Origin: Paracoccus liaowanqingii
GTDB taxonomy: Bacteria; Pseudomonadota; Alphaproteobacteria; Rhodobacterales; Rhodobacteraceae
Direction: 5' to 3'
DNA length: 64,000 nt
NCBI RefSeq assembly: GCF_004683865.2
Contig: NZ_CP038439.1
Span: 1,466,501 to 1,530,500, forward strand
Below are positions 20,501 to 29,986 of the stretch, in pieces; within the stretch, counting starts at the first letter, position 1; each line of letters begins with the position of its first letter. The position numbers and the translations under genes were made by a program. The notes beneath the pieces were generated by a model. That model had not been told where the DNA came from and ran no database searches. It saw only the letters and a program-made list of their open reading frames with translations.

Positions 20501-21277
20501 ATGCGGATGAAGATCGACGTGACGCTGGACTATGGTCTGGACAGCCCCGGACCTGCCCTGCTGCTGGTCGAAGCCGCAGGCGTGCAGGGCCAGATCCTGA
20601 ACCGTGCCTCGATCGACCTGGGCCAGCCGCTGAAATCGGCGCGCGTCCCGGGCGAGGAGGGGATCGGCGAGCGCCTGATCCTGCGGCTGGAGGACAGCCT
20701 GACCTGCCGCTATTCGGCCGAGGTCGAAGTGACCCGCCCGCAGCCCGACCTTCAGCGCCTGTCGGCCGTCGAGGTCGAGGACATGCCCGGCGACGCGCTG
20801 CGCTACATGCTGCCCTCGCGCTACTGCCCGGCGGAACGCTTCGGCCATTTCGTCGCCTCGCGCTTCGAGGGGCTGACCGGCGGCCCGCTGGTCGCCGCCC
20901 TGCGGGACTGGGTCGAGCGGAACCTGGACTATGTGTCGGGCGCCAGCGACGGCGACACCACCGCCGCCGACACCTTCCTGGACCGGCGCGGCGTCTGCCG
21001 CGACTATGCGCATCTCATGATCTCGCTGTGCCGCGCCGCGCAGATCCCGGCGCGGATCGCCAGCGTCTATGCCCCCCCGGTCGATCCGCAGGATTTCCAT
21101 GCCGTGGTGCAGGTCTATCTGGACCACGACTGGCACCTGGTCGATCCGACCGGCATGGCGCGGGCCGACCAGATGGCGCTGGTCGCGGTCGGGCGCGATG
21201 CGACCGACGTGGCCTTCCTGACCACCACCTCGGTGGCCGAGCTGAAGACCCAGCTGGTCGAGGTCTCCGAGATCTGA
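20501..21277 (+). CDS. Transglutaminase-like cysteine protease-fold protein
   Basis: A 258-residue cytoplasmic protein. An N-terminal beta domain (1-110) precedes a transglutaminase core with the triad Cys166 (Gly-Val-Cys-Arg-Asp-Tyr-Ala-His), His200 (Asp-Phe-His-Ala-Val) and Asp215 (Leu-Val-Asp-Pro-Thr-Gly). No signal peptide is seen. CAGGAG at 20488-20493 supports the start. Related proteins include peptidases and amidases; the substrate is unknown. It converges with cobD with only 4 bases between stop codons. Confidence 0.85.
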   Translation: MRMKIDVTLDYGLDSPGPALLLVEAAGVQGQILNRASIDLGQPLKSARVPGEEGIGERLILRLEDSLTCRYSAEVEVTRPQPDLQRLSAVEVEDMPGDALRYMLPSRYCPAERFGHFVASRFEGLTGGPLVAALRDWVERNLDYVSGASDGDTTAADTFLDRRGVCRDYAHLMISLCRAAQIPARIASVYAPPVDPQDFHAVVQVYLDHDWHLVDPTGMARADQMALVAVGRDATDVAFLTTTSVAELKTQLVEVSEI

Positions 21278-21281
21278 TCGC

Positions 21282-22193
21282 TCAGATTAACGCAAGGGCC
21301 AGCAGGGCCACCCCCGCCAGCGCCACGGCGCGGCGGATCAGCGCGATGCCGCGCGCCAGATCCGCCGCCTGCGGATCAGGCGCGTCCGCGTTCAGCCAAG
21401 GCTCGTCCGCGACCCGGTCGGCATAGACGCGCGGCCCCGACAGGCGGCAGTCCAGGGCGCCCGCCATCGCCCCCTCGGGCCAGCCCGCATTGGGCGAGCG
21501 ATGCGCGGGCGCATCGTGCCACGCGACCCGCAGCGCCGCCCCCGCCCGCCGCCCCGAGGCAGCCGCGATCAGCACCGCCGTCAGCCGCGCGGGGATCAGG
21601 TTCACCAGATCGTCCAGCCGCGCCGCGACCTTGCCGAAATCCTCGTGCCGGGGCGTGCGGTGGCCGATCATCGAATCCATCGTGTTGATCGCCTTGTAGG
21701 CGGCGATCCCGGGCAGGCCCCCGACCGCCGCCCAGAACAGCGGCGCGATCACCCCGTCGCTGGCATTCTCGGCCAGGCTCTCCAAGCTGGCGCGGGTGAG
21801 GGCCGGGGCATCGGCGCGCGTCACGTCGCGGCCCACGATCATCGCGGTCGCGGCGCGGGCGGCGGGCAAATCGCCGGCCGCCAAGGGCCGCGCCACCGCT
21901 TGCAGATGCTGGTCCAGCGAGCGTGCCGCGACCAGCGGCCAGGCCAGCATCGCCGCGATCCACGGCCCCAGCCAGACCTGCACCAGCGCCGCCGGGATCG
22001 CCGCCGCCGCCACGACCAGCGCCACGGTCAGCGCGCCCTTGGCCTGACGCAGCATCCCGTGGTTCAGCCACCGGTCCAGCGCCGAGATCAACCGCCCCAG
22101 CCAGGTCACCGGATGCCCGATCCGGCGATAGACCGCATCGGGCCAGCCGATCAGCGCATCCAGAACCAGCGCCAGCAGCGCGATCATCGCCAT
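21282..22193 (-). CDS. cobD: Adenosylcobinamide-phosphate synthase CobD/CbiB
   Basis: A 303-residue inner-membrane protein that attaches the aminopropanol arm to adenosylcobyric acid in B12 synthesis. Family blocks are Gly-His-Pro-Val-Thr-Trp-Leu-Gly near 27, Ala-Ser-Asp-Gly-Val-Ile-Ala-Pro-Leu near 145, and Tyr-Lys-Ala-Ile-Asn-Thr-Met-Asp-Ser near 165. ATG 22193 is 4 bases after the stop of the upstream phosphatase gene, so the two form one transcript. The product is the cofactor line that feeds nrdJ. Confidence 0.95.
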   Translation of the reverse strand: MAMIALLALVLDALIGWPDAVYRRIGHPVTWLGRLISALDRWLNHGMLRQAKGALTVALVVAAAAIPAALVQVWLGPWIAAMLAWPLVAARSLDQHLQAVARPLAAGDLPAARAATAMIVGRDVTRADAPALTRASLESLAENASDGVIAPLFWAAVGGLPGIAAYKAINTMDSMIGHRTPRHEDFGKVAARLDDLVNLIPARLTAVLIAAASGRRAGAALRVAWHDAPAHRSPNAGWPEGAMAGALDCRLSGPRVYADRVADEPWLNADAPDPQAADLARGIALIRRAVALAGVALLALALI

Positions 22194-22197
22194 GCCC

Positions 22198-22755
22198 TCA
22201 GTCCCCGGCGCGCAGGTTGACGCAGTCCACCGCCCAGGCATCGCCCGCCCGGCGCAGCATGGTCAGGGACAGGGGCGCCACGGCGAAGGACAGCGCGGCC
22301 GGTCCCACCACCATCGACAGCGCGGCGCGCACCGTCCCGGCATGGGCGATCAGCACCGTGTCGCGGTCCAGCGCCTGCAGCACCGGGATCACCCGGCCCG
22401 CCATGTCGTTAAAGCTTTCGCCGCCCTCGGGCCGGTGGCGGGCCAGCGCGTGCGGGGGCAGGGGGCCCAGATCGGGCAGGGCCTCGGGGGGCAGCCCGTC
22501 CCATGCGCCCAGATCCTGTTCCCACAGCGCCGGCTCGAACCGGTCCGGGGTCAGGCCCAGGGCGGCGGCGGTCTGGCGGCAGCGCCGCGCCGGGCTGGCG
22601 ACGACCTGCGCGCCTGCCCCAAGTTGGCCCGCCCCGATTCGGCTCGCCTGCCGCGCCAGCCCGGCGTGGTCGCCGCAGTCGGCGTCCACGTCGCGCCGCC
22701 CGGCCATCCGGCCCCCGGCCAGGCTGGGCGCATGCCGCAGGATCGTCAGCCTCAT
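22198..22755 (-). CDS. Histidine phosphatase family protein, CobC-like
   Basis: A 185-residue phosphoglycerate-mutase-fold phosphatase. It starts at Met-Arg-Leu-Thr-Ile-Leu-Arg-His-Ala, an RHG-type phosphohistidine motif with Ala replacing Gly, and has the second His in Ile-Ala-His-Ala-Gly-Thr near 145. Linkage to cobD suggests alpha-ribazole-5'-phosphate phosphatase (CobC), the step before lower-ligand attachment. The superfamily is broad, so the CobC role rests on context. The longer in-frame ORF to 23127 overlaps the ivd gene and is not used. Confidence 0.8.
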   Translation of the reverse strand: MRLTILRHAPSLAGGRMAGRRDVDADCGDHAGLARQASRIGAGQLGAGAQVVASPARRCRQTAAALGLTPDRFEPALWEQDLGAWDGLPPEALPDLGPLPPHALARHRPEGGESFNDMAGRVIPVLQALDRDTVLIAHAGTVRAALSMVVGPAALSFAVAPLSLTMLRRAGDAWAVDCVNLRAGD

Positions 22756-22883
22756 CGCGTGCTCCGTGCCGATGTCCGGCCCTCCTTCGCCCGAGAGGGC
22801 GCGCGCGGCAAGCCCTTCGCTTGACGGATCGTCGCGATCCGCGCAGCCTGCTTGACGCGGCAGGGCGCGCCGCGCTATGGAAC

Positions 22884-22897
22884 TGAACAAGCGTTCA
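22884..22897. promoter_or_regulatory. Palindromic operator candidate before the leucine-catabolism operon
   Basis: TGAAC-AAGC-GTTCA is a perfect 5-base inverted repeat 25 bases before the ivd start. Its 14-base form with 4-base centre is typical of TetR-family operators, including fatty-acid and branched-chain acyl-CoA regulators. No regulator gene is adjacent. Confidence 0.45.
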
Positions 22898-22921
22898 ATA
22901 ACCGGGGAGGGGGAGATCGCG

Positions 22922-24082
22922 ATGTTCACCAAGGGCATGGACTTCGATCTGGGCGAGGATGTGAACGCGCTGCGCGACATGGTGCATCGGTGGGCGCAGG
23001 AGCGCGTCGCGCCGCTGGCCGCCGAGGTCGACCGCAGCAACGCCTTCCCCAATGACCTCTGGTCCGAGATGGGTGAGCTGGGCCTGCTGGGCATCACCGT
23101 GGCCGAGGAATACGGCGGGTCCGGCATGGGCTATCTGGCCCATGTCGTCGCCGTCGAGGAGATCGCGCGCGCCAGCGCCAGCGTCAGCCTGTCCTATGGC
23201 GCGCATTCGAACCTCTGCGTGAACCAGATCAAGCTGAACGGCACCGACGCGCAGCGCGCGAAATTCCTGCCCGATTTGTGCAGCGGCAAGGCCGTGGGCG
23301 CCTTGGCCATGTCCGAGGAGGGCGCGGGAAGCGATGTCGTCGGCATGAAGCTGCGGGCCGAGAAGAAGAACGACCGCTATGTGCTCAACGGCAGCAAGTA
23401 CTGGATCACCAACGCGCCCGATGCGCACACGCTCGTGGTCTATGCCAAGACCGATCCCGATGCGGGGTCGCGCGGCATCACCGCCTTCATCGTCGAACGC
23501 GGCATGGCGGGGTTCACCACCGGCCCGCATTTCGACAAGCTGGGGATGCGCGGATCGAATACGGGCGAGCTGATCTTCGACAATGTCGAGATCCCGTTCG
23601 GGAACGTCCTGGGCGAGGAGGGCCGGGGCGTTCGGGTGCTGATGTCGGGCCTGGACTACGAGAGGGTGGTCCTGGCCGGCATCGGCACCGGCATCATGGC
23701 GGCCTGCCTGGACGCGGTCCTGCCCTATGTCGCCGAGCGCAAGCAGTTCGGCCAGCCGGTAGGGTCCTTCCAGCTGATGCAGGGCAAGATCGCCGACATG
23801 TATGTCGCGCTGAACACCGCCCGGGCCTATGTCTACGAGGTCGCGCGGGCCTGCGACGCCGCCAAGGTGACGCGGCAGGATGCGGCGGGCGCGGTGCTGT
23901 ATGCCAGCGAGCAGGCGATGGTGCAGGCGCATCAGGCCGTGCAGGCGCTTGGCGGGGCCGGGTTCCTCAATGACAGCGCGGTCAGCCGCCTCTTCCGCGA
24001 CGCCAAGCTGATGGAGATCGGCGCCGGCACCAGCGAGATCCGCCGGATGCTGATCGGGCGCGAGCTGATGGGCCTGGTGTGA
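22922..24082 (+). CDS. ivd: Isovaleryl-CoA dehydrogenase
   Basis: The FAD enzyme that oxidises isovaleryl-CoA to 3-methylcrotonyl-CoA in leucine breakdown. The length, 386 residues, is normal. The catalytic glutamate sits in Leu-Asp-Tyr-Glu-Arg-Val-Val-Leu-Ala, the position specific to isovaleryl-CoA dehydrogenases, which separates it from other acyl-CoA dehydrogenases. The C-terminal Gly-Ala-Gly-Thr-Ser-Glu-Ile-Arg is conserved. GGGGAGGGGGAG precedes ATG 22922. It heads an operon with methylcrotonyl-CoA carboxylase, methylglutaconyl-CoA hydratase and HMG-CoA lyase, which fixes the assignment. Confidence 0.95.
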   Translation: MFTKGMDFDLGEDVNALRDMVHRWAQERVAPLAAEVDRSNAFPNDLWSEMGELGLLGITVAEEYGGSGMGYLAHVVAVEEIARASASVSLSYGAHSNLCVNQIKLNGTDAQRAKFLPDLCSGKAVGALAMSEEGAGSDVVGMKLRAEKKNDRYVLNGSKYWITNAPDAHTLVVYAKTDPDAGSRGITAFIVERGMAGFTTGPHFDKLGMRGSNTGELIFDNVEIPFGNVLGEEGRGVRVLMSGLDYERVVLAGIGTGIMAACLDAVLPYVAERKQFGQPVGSFQLMQGKIADMYVALNTARAYVYEVARACDAAKVTRQDAAGAVLYASEQAMVQAHQAVQALGGAGFLNDSAVSRLFRDAKLMEIGAGTSEIRRMLIGRELMGLV

Positions 24083-24573
24083 TGCGCCCCCTGCTGCTGG
24101 CACTGGTGCTGGCCGGCCCCGCCGCCGCCCAGGATGGCCCGCCGCCCTTCGATGCCGGTCCGCTGACCGCCTGCCTCGAGGGCGAGGCCCCCCATGACGG
24201 CTGCATCGGCCTGGCGTCGGCGGCCTGCATGGCGGGTCCGGACGGCCAGACCACCGTCGGCATGGGCTTCTGCCTCGATGCCGAGCGTCAGATCTGGGAC
24301 GACCGCCTGAACACCGCCTACGGCGCGCTGATGGAGCGGGCCGTGGCCACGGATGCCGAGATGACCGGCCTGGGCTCCTCCGCCCCCCCGCAGGCCCCCG
24401 CGCTGCGCGAGATGCAGCGGGACTGGATCGCCTATCGCGACGCCGCCTGCACCTACGAGGCCGTCCGGTGGGGCGGCGGCACCGGCGCGGGCCCGGCCGC
24501 GACCCAATGCGCCCTGACCCTGACCGCACGCCAGACCCTCTGGCTGGACGGCTATCTGGTCAAGGGCCGCTGA
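24082..24573 (+). CDS. Secreted LprI/DUF1311-family protein
   Basis: A 163-residue protein with a clear signal peptide (Met-Arg-Pro then a Leu/Ala-rich core, cleavage after Ala-Ala-Ala-Gln near 18). The mature part has a DUF1311 signature: several cysteines, Trp-Asp-Asp-Arg-Leu-Asn-Thr-Ala-Tyr, and [12 protein letters not shown]. LprI in Mycobacterium is a lysozyme inhibitor; that function is not shown here. Its ATG overlaps the ivd stop (TGATG), so it sits inside a metabolic operon with no obvious link. Confidence 0.8.
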   Translation: MRPLLLALVLAGPAAAQDGPPPFDAGPLTACLEGEAPHDGCIGLASAACMAGPDGQTTVGMGFCLDAERQIWDDRLNTAYGALMERAVATDAEMTGLGSSAPPQAPALREMQRDWIAYRDAACTYEAVRWGGGTGAGPAATQCALTLTARQTLWLDGYLVKGR

Positions 24574-24629
24574 GCCATGCGCCCGACCGCCCACCCCCCG
24601 CACACGGCCCCCGCCGAGGAGACGACCCG

Positions 24630-26234
24630 ATGAAGCTGACCTCGACCGCGCTGCCCTCCTCGGACCAGTTCCGCGCCAATCGCGACGCCCATCTGGCGCT
24701 GCTGGCGGATGTGCGCGCCGTGGCCGAGGCCGCCGCCGCCGGGGGCGGCCCCCGCGCGATGGAGCGTCATACCGCGCGCGGCAAGATGCCCCCGCGCGAA
24801 CGGGTGGCCAACCTGCTGGATCCGGGCAGCCCCTTCCTCGAGGTCGGCGCCACGGCGGCGCATGGCCTCTACGACGGGGCGGCGCCGGCAGCGGGCGTGA
24901 TCGCGGGCGTGGGCCGGGTGCATGGGCAAGACGTGATGGTCGTGGCCAATGACGCCACCGTCAAGGGCGGCACCTATTACCCGATGACCGTCAAGAAGCA
25001 CCTGCGCGCCCAGGAGATCGCCGAGGAATGCGGGCTGCCCTGCCTCTATCTGGTCGACAGCGGCGGCGCGAACCTGCCCAACCAGGACGAGGTGTTCCCC
25101 GACCGCGACCATTTCGGCCGCATCTTCTTCAACCAGGCCCGGATGAGCGCCGAGGGCATCCCGCAGATCGCCGTGGTCATGGGCTCCTGCACCGCGGGCG
25201 GCGCCTATGTGCCGGCCATGTCGGACGTCACCATCATCGTGCGCGGGCAGGGCACGATCTTTCTGGCCGGGCCCCCGCTGGTCAAGGCCGCCACCGGTGA
25301 GGTGGTGACCTCCGAGGATCTGGGCGGCGGCGACGTGCACACCCGCCTGTCGGGCGTGGCCGACTATCTGGCCGAGGATGACGCCCATGCGCTGGCCATG
25401 GCGCGGCGCGCGGTCGCGAACCTGAACCGCCGCCGCCCCGAGACGGTGCTGTGGCAACCTCCCGAGCCCCCGGCCTTCGACCCCGACGAGATCCTGGGCG
25501 TGGTGCCTGCCGACCTGCGCACGCCCTATGACATCCGCGAGGTGATCGCCCGCATTGTCGACGGCAGTCGCTTCGACGAGTTCAAGGCCCGCTTCGGCGA
25601 GACATTGGTCACGGGTTTCGCCCATGTCGAGGGCTGCCCCGTGGGGATCATCGCCAACAACGGCGTCCTCTTCAGCGAGGCCGCGCAGAAGGGCGCGCAT
25701 TTCATCGAGCTGTGCAGCGCGCGCAACATCCCGCTGGTGTTCCTGCAGAACATCACCGGCTTCATGGTCGGCCGCAAGTACGAAAACGAGGGCATCGCCC
25801 GCCACGGCGCCAAGATGGTGACGGCGGTGGCCACGACGAACGTCCCCAAGATCACCATGCTGGTCGGCGGCAGCTTCGGCGCGGGCAATTACGGCATGGC
25901 GGGCCGTGCCTATTCGCCGCGCTTCCTGTGGACCTGGCCCAACAGCCGCATCGGCGTCATGGGCGGCGAGCAGGCGGCGGGCGTCCTGGCAACCGTGCGC
26001 CGCGACGGGATCGAACGCCAGGGCGGCACCTGGCTGCCCGAGGAAGAGGCCGAGTTCAAGCGCCCCACCGTCGAGATGTTCGAGCGCCAGTCCCACCCGC
26101 TCTATGCCTCGGCGCGCATGTGGGACGACGGGATCATCGACCCGCGCCGCTCGCGCGAGGTGCTGGCCCTGTCGTTGCGCGCCAGCCTGAACGCGCCCAT
26201 CGAGCCGACCCGCTTCGGCCTCTTCCGGATGTGA
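24630..26234 (+). CDS. mccB: Methylcrotonoyl-CoA carboxylase, carboxyltransferase (beta) subunit
   Basis: It transfers CO2 from carboxybiotin to 3-methylcrotonyl-CoA, giving 3-methylglutaconyl-CoA. The 534 residues match the family. They include two crotonase-like halves, [10 protein letters not shown] near 190 and [11 protein letters not shown] near 415. On sequence it resembles propionyl-CoA carboxylase beta too, but neighbouring ivd and HMG-CoA lyase make the leucine pathway clear. The start is the ATG after GAGGAGACG. Confidence 0.93.
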   Translation: MKLTSTALPSSDQFRANRDAHLALLADVRAVAEAAAAGGGPRAMERHTARGKMPPRERVANLLDPGSPFLEVGATAAHGLYDGAAPAAGVIAGVGRVHGQDVMVVANDATVKGGTYYPMTVKKHLRAQEIAEECGLPCLYLVDSGGANLPNQDEVFPDRDHFGRIFFNQARMSAEGIPQIAVVMGSCTAGGAYVPAMSDVTIIVRGQGTIFLAGPPLVKAATGEVVTSEDLGGGDVHTRLSGVADYLAEDDAHALAMARRAVANLNRRRPETVLWQPPEPPAFDPDEILGVVPADLRTPYDIREVIARIVDGSRFDEFKARFGETLVTGFAHVEGCPVGIIANNGVLFSEAAQKGAHFIELCSARNIPLVFLQNITGFMVGRKYENEGIARHGAKMVTAVATTNVPKITMLVGGSFGAGNYGMAGRAYSPRFLWTWPNSRIGVMGGEQAAGVLATVRRDGIERQGGTWLPEEEAEFKRPTVEMFERQSHPLYASARMWDDGIIDPRRSREVLALSLRASLNAPIEPTRFGLFRM

Positions 26235-26246
26235 GGGTGGAGATCT

Positions 26247-26284
26247 CGGATGCCTCCGGCGGGGATATTTCAGTGAAGAAGAAC
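26247..26284 (+). repeat. Modular intergenic repeat, copy B1
   Basis: Left arm CGGATGCCTCCGGC, core GGGGATATTT at 26261-26270 and the right arm GTGAAGAAGA. The left arm and core match copy F base for base over 25 positions, but the right arm is of the other type. Confidence 0.75.
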
Positions 26285-26303
26285 TCCCGCACCGCGCCCC
26301 GCC

Positions 26304-26359
26304 CTTCATCTTGGCGCAAATATCCTGCGGGGGTCCGGGGGCGCAAAGCCCCCGGCGCC
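26304..26359 (-). repeat. Modular intergenic repeat, copy B2
   Basis: In inverted orientation to B1: CTTCATCTTGGC, AAATATCC, then a hairpin CCGGGGGC/GCCCCCGG (26335-26355) with loop GCAAA. The layout is the same as copy D at 48.5 kb. Confidence 0.75.
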
Positions 26360-26408
26360 CTCCGCCCGTCCCCGCCCCCTGACCCTGCCTCCCGCGGAAG
26401 GTGCTGAC

Positions 26409-28337
26409 ATGTTCGACAAGATCCTGATCGCCAACCGGGGCGAGATCGCCTGCCGCGTCATCGACAGCTGCCGCCGCTTGGGCATCGCCACCGTGGCCGT
26501 CTACTCCGACGCCGACCGCGCCGCCCGTCATGTCGAGATGGCCGACGAGGCGGTCCATCTGGGCGGGCCGGCTCCGGCCGACAGTTACCTGCGCGCCGAC
26601 CGCGTGATCGCCGCCGCACGGGCCACCGGGGCACAGGCGATCCATCCGGGCTACGGTTTCCTGTCCGAGAACCCGGATTTCGTCGATGCGGTCGTGGCGG
26701 CGGGGCTGGTCTTCATCGGCCCCTCGGCCAGCGCGATCCGGGCGATGGGGCTCAAGGACGCGGCCAAGGCGCTGATGGAACAGGCCGGCGTGCCCGTCGT
26801 GCCCGGCTATCACGGCGCGAACCAGGATGCGGACTTCCTGCAGGACAGGGCGGCGGCGATCGGCTATCCGGTGCTGATCAAGGCGGTGGCCGGCGGCGGC
26901 GGCAAGGGAATGCGGCGCGTCGACGATCCCGCGCAGTTCCGCGATGCGCTGGACAGCGCCCGCTCCGAGGCGCAGGGCGCCTTCGGCAACCCCGCCGTGC
27001 TAATCGAGAAATACATCCTGCAGCCCCGCCATATCGAGATGCAGGTCTTCGGCGACGGGACCCGCGCCGTGCATCTCTACGAACGCGACTGCTCGCTGCA
27101 GCGCCGCCACCAGAAGGTCATCGAGGAAGCCCCGGCCCCCGGCATGACCCACGAGGTCCGCCGCGCGATGGGCGATGCTGCCGTCCGCGCCGCCGAGGCC
27201 ATCGGCTATGCCGGCGCGGGCACGATCGAGTTCATCGTGGACGGCGCCCATGGCCTGCGCCCCGACGGCTTCTGGTTCATGGAGATGAACACCCGCCTGC
27301 AGGTCGAGCATCCCGTGACAGAGGCGATCACCGGCATCGACCTGGTCGAATGGCAGTTGCGTGTCGCCTCGGGCGAGCCCTTGCCCGCGCGGCAGGAGGA
27401 TCTGACCATCACCGGCCATGCCTTCGAGGCGCGCCTCTATGCCGAGGACGTGCCCGCGGGCTTCCTGCCCGCCACCGGGCGCCTGTCGCATCTGCACTTT
27501 CCCGACCATGCCCGGATCGAGACCGGCGTGCGCCCCGGCGACACGATCAGCCCGTGGTACGATCCGATGATCGCAAAGGTCGTGACCCATGCGCCCACCC
27601 GCGCCATCGCCCTGCGCGCGCTGGAACAGGCGCTGGTCGATACCGAGGTGGCGGGCTCGGTCACCAATCTGGATTTCCTGATCGCGCTGACCAGGCATGA
27701 TGGTTTCCGCAGGGCCGAGGTCGATACCGGCCTGATCGCCCGCGACTTGGATGCGCTGATCGAGGGGCGCGCGTCGGACCATCGCGCGCTGGTGCTGGGC
27801 GTCATCGGACTGGCGGGGCTGGCCGACCCCTCCGTGCAGGGCGGCACGACCCTGTGGCAGCCCCTGCGCCGCACCATTGCCTGGGAGGGCGGCGCGGCGA
27901 TCCTTGAGGTGCAGGGGCCGGGGGCGGCCATCGTCACGCTGGACCGACCCCATCAGGTGCGCTGGCAGGGGGGTCGCTGGTGGGTCGACGGCGATCTCTG
28001 CCGCGAGCGGATCGTCGCCCATGCGGCGGGGGTCAGCGTCTTCGGCGGGCGGGTGGTGCATCTGGTCCCGCTGGACCCGCTTGCGCGGACGGGTGCCGCC
28101 GAGGGCGGCGACGGGCTGACGCGATCCCCCATGCCGGGGCTGGTCAAGGCGGTCCATGTCACGGCGGGCCAGACGGTCGCGGCAGGCGACCGCCTGGCCG
28201 TGCTGGAGGCGATGAAGATGGAACACAGCCTGACCGCCGCCCGCGACGGGACCGTGGCCGAGGTGCTGGTCCGCGCCGGCGATCAGGTCGAGGCCGGGGC
28301 GGCGCTGATCCGGCTGGAGGACCCCGCCGATGGCTGA
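26409..28337 (+). CDS. mccA: Methylcrotonoyl-CoA carboxylase, biotin-carrying (alpha) subunit
   Basis: A 642-residue biotin carboxylase plus carrier. In order: N-terminal Ala-Asn-Arg-Gly-Glu-Ile-Ala, ATP-grasp domain with the glycine-rich Gly-Gly-Gly-Gly-Lys-Gly-Met near 163, Glu-Met-Asn-Thr-Arg-Leu-Gln-Val-Glu-His near 295, a linker domain, and a C-terminal biotinyl domain with Glu-Ala-Met-Lys-Met-Glu (biotinylated Lys603). It is the partner of mccB. A 174-base gap holding two repeat copies separates them. Its end overlaps the next gene by 8 bases. Confidence 0.95.
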   Translation: MFDKILIANRGEIACRVIDSCRRLGIATVAVYSDADRAARHVEMADEAVHLGGPAPADSYLRADRVIAAARATGAQAIHPGYGFLSENPDFVDAVVAAGLVFIGPSASAIRAMGLKDAAKALMEQAGVPVVPGYHGANQDADFLQDRAAAIGYPVLIKAVAGGGGKGMRRVDDPAQFRDALDSARSEAQGAFGNPAVLIEKYILQPRHIEMQVFGDGTRAVHLYERDCSLQRRHQKVIEEAPAPGMTHEVRRAMGDAAVRAAEAIGYAGAGTIEFIVDGAHGLRPDGFWFMEMNTRLQVEHPVTEAITGIDLVEWQLRVASGEPLPARQEDLTITGHAFEARLYAEDVPAGFLPATGRLSHLHFPDHARIETGVRPGDTISPWYDPMIAKVVTHAPTRAIALRALEQALVDTEVAGSVTNLDFLIALTRHDGFRRAEVDTGLIARDLDALIEGRASDHRALVLGVIGLAGLADPSVQGGTTLWQPLRRTIAWEGGAAILEVQGPGAAIVTLDRPHQVRWQGGRWWVDGDLCRERIVAHAAGVSVFGGRVVHLVPLDPLARTGAAEGGDGLTRSPMPGLVKAVHVTAGQTVAAGDRLAVLEAMKMEHSLTAARDGTVAEVLVRAGDQVEAGAALIRLEDPADG

Positions 28338-29193
28338 ACGGGTCGAGATCTTCGAGATGGGCCCCCGCGACGGGCTGCAGAACGAACGGCGCCTGATCCC
28401 CACCCCTGGCAAGATCGCGCTGGTCGATCTGCTCGGCCGCGCGGGGTTTGCCCGGATCGAGGTGACCAGTTTCGTGCCGCCCGCATGGGTGCCGCAGATG
28501 GCGGATGCCGCGCAGGTCATGGCGGGCATCGCGCGGTCGCCCGGCTCCCGCTATGCCGCGCTGACCCCGAACCTGCGCGGCTATCACGCGGCCCGGGCGG
28601 CGGGGGCGGATATCGTGGCGATCTTCGCCAGCGCCTCGGAGGGCTTCAGCCGCGCCAACCTGAACGCCTCCATTGCCGACAGCCTCGCGCGGCTGGCGCC
28701 GGTGGCCGAGGCGGCTCGCGCCGACGGGGTGGCCCTGCGGGGCTATGTCAGCGTGGTGACCGACTGTCCCTTCGACGGGCCGACGCCGCCGCATTCCGTG
28801 GCCCGCGTGGCCGCCGCCCTGCGCGACATGGGCTGCATCGAGATCAGCTTGGGCGACACGATCGGGCAGGGCCGCCCCGAGACCGTCGATGCCATGCTGG
28901 CCGCCGTGCTGGACGACCTGCCGCCCGAACGGCTGGCGGGGCATTACCACGACACCGCCGGAAGGGCGCTGGCCAATGTCGATGTCAGCCTGGCGCGCGG
29001 GCTGCGGGTCTTCGACGCCGCCGTGGGGGGCCTGGGCGGTTGTCCTTACGCGCCCGGCGCTGCGGGCAATGTCGCGACCGAGGCGCTGGCCGCGCACCTG
29101 GCCGCGCGGGGCTTCGATCATGGCCTCGACATGGACATCATCCACCGCGCCGCCGCCATGGCCCGCGCGCTGAGGGAGGCCCCCGATGCCTGA
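28330..29193 (+). CDS. mvaB: Hydroxymethylglutaryl-CoA lyase
   Basis: It splits HMG-CoA into acetoacetate and acetyl-CoA, the last leucine step. It is a 287-residue TIM barrel with Gly-Pro-Arg-Asp-Gly-Leu-Gln-Asn-Glu near 11 (metal/substrate site), His-Tyr-His-Asp-Thr near 207, and the signature loop Gly-Gly-Leu-Gly-Gly-Cys-Pro-Tyr with its catalytic Cys near 238. The 8-base overlaps on both sides indicate tight translational coupling. Confidence 0.95.
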   Translation: MAERVEIFEMGPRDGLQNERRLIPTPGKIALVDLLGRAGFARIEVTSFVPPAWVPQMADAAQVMAGIARSPGSRYAALTPNLRGYHAARAAGADIVAIFASASEGFSRANLNASIADSLARLAPVAEAARADGVALRGYVSVVTDCPFDGPTPPHSVARVAAALRDMGCIEISLGDTIGQGRPETVDAMLAAVLDDLPPERLAGHYHDTAGRALANVDVSLARGLRVFDAAVGGLGGCPYAPGAAGNVATEALAAHLAARGFDHGLDMDIIHRAAAMARALREAPDA

Positions 29194-29968
29194 CACGATC
29201 CGGATCGACACCGACCCGCGCGGCGTGGCGACCCTCTGGCTCGCCCGCCCCGACAAGCACAATGCCCTGTCGCGCCAGATGATCGACGAGCTGACCGAGG
29301 CGGCGGAGAGCCTCGGCGCCGACCCCCAGGTCCGGGTGGTGGTGCTGGCCGCCCAAGGCGCCAGCTTCTGCGCGGGCGGCGATCTGGCTTGGATGCGCCA
29401 GCAGATGCAGGCCGACGCAGAGACGCGGCGCGAGGGCGCCCGCGCACTGGCCGGGATGCTGTCGGCGCTGAACCTCATCCCCAAGCCGCTGATCGCGCGA
29501 GTGCACGGCAATGCCTTCGGGGGCGGCATCGGCATGATGGCCGTCAGCGACATCGCCATCGCCGCAAATTCCGCCAAATTCGGCCTGACCGAGGTGCGCC
29601 TCGGCCTGATCCCCGCCACCATCGGACCCTATGTGCTGGCCCGGATGGGCGAACCCGCCGCGCGCAGGGTCTTCTTCTCGGCGCGCATCTTCGACGCGCC
29701 CGAGGCGGTGGTGCTGAACCTCGCCGCCCGCAGCGTCGCGCCCGAGGATCTGGACGCCGCCATTGAGGCCGAGATCGCGCCCTTCCTGCAGGCTGCCCCT
29801 CGGGCCGTGGCCGCTGCCAAGGCGCAATGCCGCGCGCTCGGCCCGCGCATCGACGTCGCCGCCATCGAGGACAGCATTGACCGCCTGGTCGCCACCTGGC
29901 AGGGCGCCGAGGCCGCCGAGGGCATCACCGCCTTCTTCGACAAGCGCAAGCCCGCTTGGCAAAGCTGA
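29186..29968 (+). CDS. liuC: Enoyl-CoA hydratase, likely methylglutaconyl-CoA hydratase
   Basis: A 260-residue crotonase-fold protein. The oxyanion-hole segments are Gly-Ala-Ser-Phe-Cys-Ala-Gly-Gly-Asp-Leu and Gly-Asn-Ala-Phe-Gly-Gly-Gly-Ile-Gly-Met; the catalytic Glu lies in Phe-Gly-Leu-Thr-Glu-Val-Arg-Leu-Gly. Position as the last gene of the leucine operon supports hydration of 3-methylglutaconyl-CoA to HMG-CoA. Sequence alone would allow other short enoyl-CoA hydratases. Confidence 0.88.
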   Translation: MPDTIRIDTDPRGVATLWLARPDKHNALSRQMIDELTEAAESLGADPQVRVVVLAAQGASFCAGGDLAWMRQQMQADAETRREGARALAGMLSALNLIPKPLIARVHGNAFGGGIGMMAVSDIAIAANSAKFGLTEVRLGLIPATIGPYVLARMGEPAARRVFFSARIFDAPEAVVLNLAARSVAPEDLDAAIEAEIAPFLQAAPRAVAAAKAQCRALGPRIDVAAIEDSIDRLVATWQGAEAAEGITAFFDKRKPAWQS

Positions 29969-29986
29969 CCTCCAACGCCCCCCATA

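Noticed and set aside
22756..23127. N-terminal extension of the CobC-like phosphatase
   Set aside because: It is antisense to ivd, and the family motif begins right at the chosen start.
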